Assembly (NCBI GenBank): GCA_009885445.1
Contig: VFKQ01000024.1
Coordinates: forward strand, 1 to 10,242
Direction of reading: 5' to 3'
Origin: Anaerolineaceae bacterium
Lineage (GTDB): Bacteria > Chloroflexota > Anaerolineae > Anaerolineales > Villigracilaceae
DNA: 10,242 nucleotides
The notes under the pieces were generated by a model. It made no database searches. It had not been told where the DNA came from and saw only the letters and a program-made list of their open reading frames with translations. Every line of letters begins with the position of its first letter. The first letter of the stretch is position 1. The position numbers were made by a program, and so were the translations under genes. Below, one piece after another: positions 1 to 5,893 of this stretch.

Positions 1-1
1 A

Positions 2-793
2 TTATTCGGCAGCGAATATTCCCTGCGCATCCATACCCACCTCGGGGCGGGCGCCTACATCTGCGGCGACGAGAGCGCCCTTTTAGAATCGCTCGAAGGC
101 AAACGCGGGCAACCCCGCGTCCGCCCGCCGTTCCCGCCGTCGGTGGGACTGTTCGGGAAGCCGACCATCGTCAACAACGTGGAGACGTTTGCCAACGTCC
201 AGCCGATTCTCGCCAATGGCGCGGACTGGTACAAGAGCATGGGTACGGCAGATAGCGCCGGCGTGAAAATTTTCTCGCTTTCGGGTTGTGTTGAAAAACC
301 CGGCAATTATGAATTACCGCTGGGCACCACCTTCCGCGATTTGATTTTCAAACACGGCGGCGGAATTTTGAACGGCCACAAAATTAAAGCCATCATGCCT
401 GCGGGCGCATCCTCCTCGATGATTCTCGCCGACGATAAAGCCCTCGACACGCCGCTGGATTATGCCTCCGTGCGCACCCTCGGCGCGGACCTCGGCTCGG
501 CATCCATTATCGTGGTGGACGATACCGTCAGCGTGGAATGGGTCATCGGCAAGACCGTTCACTTTTTCAAACACGAATCCTGCGGCAAATGCACGCCCTG
601 CCGCGAAGGCACCTACTGGATGTCGAACGTTGTCCAGCGCATGGAACATGGCCGCAAAAAAGAAGACGTGGATTTACTGCTCAATGTGGCCAAACAAATG
701 CAGGGCAAATGCCTGTGCGCGCTGGGCGAATTCGCCACCATGGCTGTGACGACGGGCATCGAACGATTCCCGAATGATTTCAAAACGGCGTAA
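2..793 (+). CDS. nuoF: NADH-quinone oxidoreductase subunit F, 3' part (5' end outside window)
   Basis: NuoF is the NADH-oxidising subunit of the peripheral arm of complex I; it holds FMN and the 4Fe-4S cluster N3. The frame is open from the window edge (LFGSEYSLRIHTHLGAGAYI), so the gene starts upstream and the GTG at 143 is internal. The visible 263 residues are roughly the last 60% of a family of about 430-450. Seen here: the flavin/NADH-site block GAGAYICGDESAL, then SLEGKRGQPR and GKPTIVNNVET. The N3 ligands are the three cysteines of ESCGKCTPC (codons at 581, 590 and 599) and a fourth in CLCALGE (codon at 716). The residue after the conserved CG is Asp rather than the usual Glu. The gene ends in TAA, 38 bases before nuoG. 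HoxF/HndC-type hydrogenase subunits share these motifs, but the complete nuo operon downstream makes NuoF the clear call. Confidence 0.97.
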   Translation, partial: LFGSEYSLRIHTHLGAGAYICGDESALLESLEGKRGQPRVRPPFPPSVGLFGKPTIVNNVETFANVQPILANGADWYKSMGTADSAGVKIFSLSGCVEKPGNYELPLGTTFRDLIFKHGGGILNGHKIKAIMPAGASSSMILADDKALDTPLDYASVRTLGADLGSASIIVVDDTVSVEWVIGKTVHFFKHESCGKCTPCREGTYWMSNVVQRMEHGRKKEDVDLLLNVAKQMQGKCLCALGEFATMAVTTGIERFPNDFKTA

Positions 794-794
794 C

Positions 795-818
795 TCGATA
801 CGAAATTATCTGTATCGA
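795..818 (+). other. Small hairpin in the nuoF-nuoG spacer
   Basis: TCGATAC (795-801) is perfectly complementary to GTATCGA (812-818), giving a 7-bp stem with a 10-base loop, between the nuoF stop and the nuoG Shine-Dalgarno GGAG (824-827). No T-run follows, so it is not an intrinsic terminator. It may affect mRNA stability or the relative output of nuoF and nuoG, but a stem this short can also arise by chance. Confidence 0.4.
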
Positions 819-831
819 ACTTCGGAGACTT

Positions 832-3309
832 ATGACTGACCTCGTAACCCTGACAATTGACGGAAAACAAGTGAGCGTTCCTGCCGGGACGCTCGTGGTG
901 GAAGCCGCCAAAAAGGTTTCCATTGACGTGCCCGTTTTTTGCTATCATCCCAAGCTTGAACCGGCGGGCATGTGTCGCATGTGCCTCGTCGAAGTGGGCC
1001 TGCCCATGATTGACCGCGCCACCGGCAAACCCGTGCTCGATGACAACGGCCAGCCTAAGATTAACTTCTTGCCCAAACTTGAAACGGCTTGCACCAACAA
1101 AGTGGTGGCGGGTATGGTCGTCAAGACTCAGCTCACTTCTGAGAAGGCGCGCAGTGGCCAGAACAGCACCGTTGAATTTTTGCTCACATCGCATCCCCTG
1201 GATTGTCCGATTTGCGACAAGGGCGGCGAGTGCCCTCTGCAAAACCTGACCATGGAACACGGTCCGGGCAAGAGCCGCTTCCTCTTCGACGAGAAACAGC
1301 GCCTCGACAAGCACGTCCCGCTCGGCGATTTGATCTGGCTTGACCGCGAACGTTGCATCCAATGCGGACGTTGCACCCGCTTTCAGGAGGACGTCGCCGG
1401 CGAGGCGGTCATTGGCTTCGCTGAGCGTGGTCGCACCATGCAGATCGTCACCCACTCGGACCCCGGGTTTGATTCTGTTTTCTCGGGCAACACCACCGAC
1501 ATCTGCCCCGTCGGCGCGCTGACCACTTCTGATTTCCGTTTTGGCGCGCGTCCGTGGGAATTGGACGAGCAGGCCTCCATTTGTACGCAATGCCCGGTGG
1601 GTTGTAATGTCACCTTGAACACGCGCCGCGAAGCAAAAGCGGACGGGCGTATCGTCGTCAAGCGCGTCATGCCGCGACAGAACGAGGAAGTTAATGAAAT
1701 TTGGATGTGCGACAAGGGCCGTTTCGCTCACCACTACACCGACGCGGCGAATCGCATTGGCAAACCGCTGATCAATAAAGATGGCAAACTGGTCAAGGCC
1801 TCGTGGAAGGCCGCGCTGGATTTGGCCGCTGAAAAACTTTCTGCTTCGAAAAAGAATTTGATCGTGCTCGCCTCGGGTCGACTCTCCAACGAAGATTTGT
1901 TCAACCTCAAGTCACTGGCGGATGGGGTGGGCGGGCAGGCCATTCTGTACTCCGATATGGGCGGCGGCGAAGCCACCCTGCCAGTGGGCCTGAGCGATGG
2001 GAGCAACCTCGGCGCGTTGGGCAAGGGCGATGCAATCCTCGTGGTGGCTTCTGACTTATATGAAGAAGCCCCCATCTGGTGGCTGAGAGTCAAGCAGGCC
2101 GCCGACCGTGGCGCGACCCTGATCGTGGCTAATTCGCGCGGGACCAAGCTGGATAAATTTGCCACACACAAGATCCGCTACGAGCACGGACAGGAAACCG
2201 CCACCGTCAAAGAATTGGGCGGCAAGAATAAACACGCCGATGCGATTCGCAAGGCTGGCAATTTGGTGGTCTTCTTTGGCAATGACGGCATGGGACTCTC
2301 CGGTTCCACCTCGCTGGGTGCGGCTTGCGCTCATCTGCTAAAAGACAGCGATCACATTGGCCGCCCGAACAATGGCCTCGTCGGTGTTTGGCCGCGCGTG
2401 AATGATCAGGGCGCGTGGGAAGTGGGCTTTCGCCCAAGTGTGAATTTGGCTGAAGAGATTAAGGGCAAGGCCGTTTACATCGTCGGCGCGGACCCGGCGG
2501 GGGATAACCCCGCGTTGGCTAAGGCTCTGAAGAGCGCGAAGTTTGTTGTCGTTCAAGATTTGACTCACACCGCGACCGCCGACTTGGCGGATGTGGTCTT
2601 GCCGGCGCAGGCGCACACCGAGCGCGAAGGTACGTTCACTTCGGGTGAGCGTCGCGTGCAACGTTTTTATTCTGCCGTGCCAGTCTTTGGCGAGGCCCGC
2701 CCCGATTTTGTGATTACGGCGCAGTTGGCGCGTGAGATGGGTTACATCCTTGAGGGTAGTTCGGTTTCAATCGTTTTCGACATTATGTCGCAATCGCTTT
2801 CGGCGTTTGAAGGACTCGATTATCCATTGCTCGCTGAAGTGACTGTACAATGGCCGGAGGTGGGGCATGGTGATATTTATTATGGCGGCACCTCCTACGA
2901 AAATAAAAAGGGACTCGGCGCGCATCTTTCGTCTGCGGCGCAACGCGGCGACGCGGTGCGACTTGCTTCGCCGCGCGCGAACAAACTGCCCAAGCCAAAA
3001 GAGAACGAAGTGCTGGCCGTGCCGGTGACAAAACTTTACGACATGGGCAACACGATTGCTTCGGCGCCATTGCTGGATGGGCGCGTGGGCGAAGCGACGA
3101 TTGCGCTGAATCCGCTGACGGCGGCGGAGTTGGGTGCCGCGGCTGGGGAGTTGATCAGAGTCGGTTGGAACGGGAGCCAGTCCGAGGTCCGTGTGCGAAC
3201 CGATGCGTCAGTGGCGGAAGGCGTCGCGTTGGTCCCGCGCAGTTTTGGCATCCCTGTGTATGAGCCGATTGGTTTGCCGGTGCGCACTGTGAAAAAGGTG
3301 AAGGCATAA
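832..3309 (+). CDS. nuoG: NADH-quinone oxidoreductase subunit G
   Basis: NuoG is the largest peripheral-arm subunit and carries electrons from NuoF towards NuoI. At 825 residues it is between Thermus Nqo3 (about 780) and E. coli NuoG (about 910). Domains in order: an N-terminal 2Fe-2S ferredoxin domain with C37, C48, C51 and C87 (cluster N1b); the His/Cys cluster N5 (H121, C125, C128, C134 in HPLDCPICDKGGEC); N4 (C175, C178, C181 and C225); a fourth set C251, C254, C258 and C293 matching cluster N7, which many relatives have lost; then a long molybdopterin-oxidoreductase-like domain, with an EGTFTSGERRVQ block, that carries no cofactor in complex I; and a C-terminal MopB-type beta domain near residues 740-810. 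The long C51-C87 spacing resembles Thermus. The ATG at 832 has GGAG four bases upstream, and the protein begins directly with the ferredoxin fold. The stop overlaps the nuoH start (TAATG). Confidence 0.98.
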   Translation: MTDLVTLTIDGKQVSVPAGTLVVEAAKKVSIDVPVFCYHPKLEPAGMCRMCLVEVGLPMIDRATGKPVLDDNGQPKINFLPKLETACTNKVVAGMVVKTQLTSEKARSGQNSTVEFLLTSHPLDCPICDKGGECPLQNLTMEHGPGKSRFLFDEKQRLDKHVPLGDLIWLDRERCIQCGRCTRFQEDVAGEAVIGFAERGRTMQIVTHSDPGFDSVFSGNTTDICPVGALTTSDFRFGARPWELDEQASICTQCPVGCNVTLNTRREAKADGRIVVKRVMPRQNEEVNEIWMCDKGRFAHHYTDAANRIGKPLINKDGKLVKASWKAALDLAAEKLSASKKNLIVLASGRLSNEDLFNLKSLADGVGGQAILYSDMGGGEATLPVGLSDGSNLGALGKGDAILVVASDLYEEAPIWWLRVKQAADRGATLIVANSRGTKLDKFATHKIRYEHGQETATVKELGGKNKHADAIRKAGNLVVFFGNDGMGLSGSTSLGAACAHLLKDSDHIGRPNNGLVGVWPRVNDQGAWEVGFRPSVNLAEEIKGKAVYIVGADPAGDNPALAKALKSAKFVVVQDLTHTATADLADVVLPAQAHTEREGTFTSGERRVQRFYSAVPVFGEARPDFVITAQLAREMGYILEGSSVSIVFDIMSQSLSAFEGLDYPLLAEVTVQWPEVGHGDIYYGGTSYENKKGLGAHLSSAAQRGDAVRLASPRANKLPKPKENEVLAVPVTKLYDMGNTIASAPLLDGRVGEATIALNPLTAAELGAAAGELIRVGWNGSQSEVRVRTDASVAEGVALVPRSFGIPVYEPIGLPVRTVKKVKA

Positions 3310-4481
3310 TGGACTGGGCATTGGCACTCGAATGGTTGGTTAAATCGCTGGTGATTATCTTCGCCCTGCTGGGCGGATTCGCGTATACCACCTGGTACGA
3401 GCGGCGGGCGCTGGCGCGTTTGCAAGTGCGCGTCGGCCCGAATCGCGCCGGACCGTTTGGCCTGCTTCAGCCCATCGCGGACGCGCTCAAGCTGATTTTT
3501 AAAGAAGAGCTTACGCCCCCGGGCGCGTTCAAATTGGTTTTCTTCCTCGCCCCGATTATGACTCTCGTGCCTTCGATTATCATTGCCGCCGTCATTCCGT
3601 GGGGCCGCACTGTGACAATGTTTGGGCGCGAGATTAATTTGTATCTGGCGGATGTCAATGTCGGCATAATATATTTGATGTCGGTGACTTCGATCGCGGT
3701 GTATGGCATCGTGTTGGCGGGCTGGGCTTCGAACAGTAAATACGCCATGCTGGGCGGACTGCGCTCTGCGGCGCAAATGGTTTCGTACGAACTTTCGCTG
3801 GGTCTTACTTTCGTGGCCGCAATTTTGCTGGGCAACTCGATGAGCCTGGTCGACATTGTGGAGGCGCAGACTACTTATTGGTTCGCGCTGATTCAGCCGC
3901 TCGGCGCGTTGATCTTTTTGACGGCCACGCTCGCCGAAGTGAACCGCGCGCCGTTCGACATGCCCGAAGCCGAGCAGGAATTGACGGCGGGATTCCACAC
4001 CGAATATTCCGGAATGAAGTTTGCTTTGTTCTTCATGGCTGAATACCAGAAGATGATTGTGGTCTCAATGATGGCCGCGACCTTGTTCTTTGGCGGATAT
4101 CGCGAGTTTTGGTTCCTACGCGATACACTGCTGAGCGTGGACGCCACTTGGCTGATTTCCGGCCATCAATTCACGGCCTGGTTCCTGGCCCCGCTTTATT
4201 TGTTCATCAAAGTCGTTGGGCTGTTGTTCCTGATGATCTGGGTGCGCGCCACTTGGCCGCGCTTCCGCTATGACCGTTTGATGGCTTTCGGTTGGAAGGT
4301 GATGTTGCCGCTTTCGCTGGCGGTGGTATTCATTACGGCCACGGGTATCTTACTGGAAATCACAACAGGCCAGGTCATGTGGCTCACTGTGGGCGTCCCA
4401 GCCGTTTCGATATTTGTCGGATTGATTGCCGTGGTTTTTGTTTACCGCTCGTTGTGGAGAAAATATTATGAGACTGTTTGA
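3309..4481 (+). CDS. nuoH: NADH-quinone oxidoreductase subunit H
   Basis: NuoH is the membrane subunit at the junction of the two arms; it forms much of the quinone chamber and the start of the proton path. Family signatures: YERRALARLQVRVGPNRAGP (residues 30-49), the quinone-site loop around AEVNRAPFDMPEAEQEL (209-225), and FHTEYSGMKFALFFMAEY (229-246). The acidic residue in SYELSLG (E161) is present. Membrane segments run throughout. The protein is 390 residues, against about 325 in E. coli. The extra length follows the usual terminal helix (about 330-350) and includes a further hydrophobic segment at about 357-379 with a basic end (RSLWRKYY). The ATG overlaps the nuoG stop by one base and is preceded by the purine-rich AAGGTGAAGG, indicating translational coupling. 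The 3' end overlaps nuoI by 14 bases. Confidence 0.98.
   Translation: MDWALALEWLVKSLVIIFALLGGFAYTTWYERRALARLQVRVGPNRAGPFGLLQPIADALKLIFKEELTPPGAFKLVFFLAPIMTLVPSIIIAAVIPWGRTVTMFGREINLYLADVNVGIIYLMSVTSIAVYGIVLAGWASNSKYAMLGGLRSAAQMVSYELSLGLTFVAAILLGNSMSLVDIVEAQTTYWFALIQPLGALIFLTATLAEVNRAPFDMPEAEQELTAGFHTEYSGMKFALFFMAEYQKMIVVSMMAATLFFGGYREFWFLRDTLLSVDATWLISGHQFTAWFLAPLYLFIKVVGLLFLMIWVRATWPRFRYDRLMAFGWKVMLPLSLAVVFITATGILLEITTGQVMWLTVGVPAVSIFVGLIAVVFVYRSLWRKYYETV
4456..4460 (+). promoter_or_regulatory. Ribosome binding site that sets the nuoI start
   Basis: GGAGA lies seven bases before the ATG at 4468, inside the 3' end of nuoH. It supports this start over the in-frame TTG at 4426, which has no such site and would add 14 residues not typical of NuoI. 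Confidence 0.75.
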
Positions 4482-4989
4482 TCCCGCAGTACAAATGCTG
4501 CGCGGACTGTACGAGACGATGAAGCAAATGCTCTTCAACCCCGTCGTCACAGTCCAATACCCCGAAGAGAAGCGCAAGGTCAGCCGTCGCTTCCGTGGCC
4601 GACATGTGCTCCAACGCTACGATAACGGACTCGAGAAGTGCATCGGCTGTTCGTTGTGCGCCGCGGCTTGCCCGTCCGACGCAATCTTTGTGGAATCCTC
4701 TGAGAACACCGACGAAAAACGATTCTCGCCCGGCGAGCGTTACGCCTCCACTTATGAAATCAACATGTTGCGCTGTATCTATTGCGGTTTTTGCGAAGAC
4801 GCCTGTCCCACCGAGGCGATTATTCTTGGCGATAATTATGAGTTGAGTTTCACTGACCGTCAGTCCGCGATTTACACGAAGGACTTTTTACTTGAGCCAG
4901 TGCGCGCCGCGTCCATGCTCACCCCGCAAAAAGTGGCGGCAGGCGCGTACCCGCGATCCGTTCCCGAGATGGAAGACCCTTCCTTTTGA
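4468..4989 (+). CDS. nuoI: NADH-quinone oxidoreductase subunit I (8Fe ferredoxin)
   Basis: NuoI is the peripheral-arm subunit with the two 4Fe-4S clusters N6a and N6b that pass electrons to N2 in NuoB. From the ATG at 4468 the protein is 173 residues, normal for the family (about 160-180). Motif one is CIGCSLCAAACP (C58, C61, C64, C68) and motif two is CIYCGFCEDACP (C103, C106, C109, C113); in such pairs the last Cys of each motif usually binds the other cluster. The N-terminal stretch (about residues 7-26) is the amphipathic helix that rests on the membrane, and RRFRGRHVLQRYDNG before the first motif is typical. It overlaps nuoH by 14 bases and is followed by a 75-base repeat-bearing spacer, one of the two longest in the operon. 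Confidence 0.97.
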   Translation: MRLFDPAVQMLRGLYETMKQMLFNPVVTVQYPEEKRKVSRRFRGRHVLQRYDNGLEKCIGCSLCAAACPSDAIFVESSENTDEKRFSPGERYASTYEINMLRCIYCGFCEDACPTEAIILGDNYELSFTDRQSAIYTKDFLLEPVRAASMLTPQKVAAGAYPRSVPEMEDPSF

Positions 4990-4991
4990 CA

Positions 4992-5056
4992 ATTTTGGAT
5001 TTACGATTGACGATTGCAAAATAATCGTAAATCCCAAAATCGTAAATCGTAAATTT
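4992..5056. repeat. Inverted repeat with heptamer-like TTTACGA units between nuoI and nuoJ
   Basis: The 17 bases at 4992-5008 (core GGATTTACGATT) are the reverse complement of 5023-5040 except for one extra C, leaving a 14-base loop. A further stretch at 5036-5056 repeats the unit twice (AATCGTAAATCGTAAAT). Read on the - strand, the spacer is a run of degenerate seven-base units of the type TTTACGA/TTTTGGG. The tract is far more AT-rich than the flanking genes. No T-run follows the stem on the + strand, so it is not a standard intrinsic terminator, and downstream genes of the same complex argue against a stop here. Its right end, TTTGGA, supplies the only SD-like bases before nuoJ. It resembles dispersed intergenic repeats, but one copy cannot prove that. 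Confidence 0.8.
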
Positions 5057-5064
5057 GGAATACC

Positions 5065-5583
5065 ATGACCATAGACCTCTTCTTATTCCTCGTCCTCGCT
5101 CTCGTCTCCATCGGCACCGCCCTCGGCATGTTGTTGAGTCGCAATGCTGTGTATTCGGCTTTGTTTCTCGTGCTCAACCTCGGCGCGGTGGCCATCTTCT
5201 TCCTTTTGCTCGGCGCGCCCTTCATTGCCATGGCGCAGATCACCGTCTATGCCGGGGCCATCATGGTGTTGTTCCTCTTCGTCATCATGCTGCTCGGCAC
5301 GGAAGAAATCCCTGGTATGCAGAATTGGAAAAAATTCATCATCCCCGCCGTGCTGGCCGGAGCGCTGATTCTTGAAAGCATTTACCTGCTTACCTCGGCC
5401 AGCCGCCCGCTTGGCTTGATCGCCAACCCGAGCGAGTCTGTCAACACGGCGCAAGCCATGCGCGACCTCGGCGAACTGCTTTTTGATCAATACTTGCTCC
5501 CCTTTGAAGTCACCTCGATTCTTTTGCTGGTGGCCATGGTCGGCGCAATCGTTTTATCCAAGCCGGAAAAGGCAGGCAAATAA
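5065..5583 (+). CDS. nuoJ: NADH-quinone oxidoreductase subunit J
   Basis: NuoJ is a small membrane-arm subunit; its third helix rearranges between alpha and pi-bulge forms during coupling. The protein is 172 residues with five predicted membrane segments (about 3-23, 28-49, 54-78, 90-110, 146-165). The conserved third-helix block AQITVYAGAIMVLFLFVIML (57-76) is the strongest identifier. A soluble loop at about 111-140 precedes the last helix, and the tail is short and basic. The ATG at 5065 follows the weak SD-like GGA at 5057-5059, which belongs to the repeat spacer. The stop lies four bases before nuoK. Confidence 0.96.
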   Translation: MTIDLFLFLVLALVSIGTALGMLLSRNAVYSALFLVLNLGAVAIFFLLLGAPFIAMAQITVYAGAIMVLFLFVIMLLGTEEIPGMQNWKKFIIPAVLAGALILESIYLLTSASRPLGLIANPSESVNTAQAMRDLGELLFDQYLLPFEVTSILLLVAMVGAIVLSKPEKAGK

Positions 5584-5587
5584 TATA

Positions 5588-5890
5588 ATGGTGCCGCTTA
5601 ATTATTACATCATCCTTTCGGCAATCCTGTTCACCATCGGCGCGCTGGGCGTGCTCATCCGCCGCAACCCGCTGATCATTTTCATGTCCATCGAGTTGAT
5701 GCTCAATGCCGCCAACCTGGCGCTGATCGCTTTTTCGAGCGCCTTCAACGAACTCGACGGGCAGATCTTCGTCTTCTTCGTCATCGCCGTGGCCGCCGCC
5801 GAAGTGGCAGTTGGCCTCGCGCTGATCGTGCAAATTTTCAAGTCTCGTCACAACATCAACGTGGACGAGATCAATCAATTGAAGGGTTAG
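5588..5890 (+). CDS. nuoK: NADH-quinone oxidoreductase subunit K
   Basis: NuoK is a three-helix membrane-arm subunit related to MrpC that links the quinone-side proton path to the antiporter-like subunits. From the ATG at 5588 it is exactly 100 residues, the same length as E. coli NuoK. The two essential membrane glutamates are in place: E36 in FMSIELMLNAANLALIAF and E72 in VAAAEVAVGLALI. An in-frame TTG at 5483 would add 35 residues read out of frame from nuoJ, so I reject it. The gene sits four bases after nuoJ and three before nuoL. The nearest purine-rich stretch upstream, GGAAAAGGCAGG, lies within the end of nuoJ, so re-initiation by ribosomes leaving nuoJ is likely. Confidence 0.97.
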   Translation: MVPLNYYIILSAILFTIGALGVLIRRNPLIIFMSIELMLNAANLALIAFSSAFNELDGQIFVFFVIAVAAAEVAVGLALIVQIFKSRHNINVDEINQLKG

Positions 5891-5893
5891 GAC

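Noticed and set aside
143..145. GTG as the start of nuoF
   Set aside because: The frame is open back to the window edge and encodes conserved NuoF sequence before this codon, so the gene is cut by the window and does not start here.
613..1734. Long antisense open frame (373 codons) opposite nuoF/nuoG
   Set aside because: It lies wholly opposite genes with clear family motifs, has no recognisable domain, and reflects the G+C-rich codon pattern of the sense strand. The same holds for the antisense frames at 3036-3998 and 5510-6250.
4426..4467. Earlier TTG start for nuoI
   Set aside because: It has no ribosome binding site and would add 14 residues read from the nuoH 3' end; the ATG at 4468 has GGAGA at ideal spacing and gives the usual NuoI N terminus.
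4992..5040. Inverted repeat as an intrinsic terminator
   Set aside because: The stem is AT-rich, no T-run follows on the + strand, and essential genes of the same complex continue downstream.
5483..5587. Earlier TTG start for nuoK
   Set aside because: It would add 35 residues read out of frame within nuoJ; the ATG at 5588 gives the exact family length of 100 residues.
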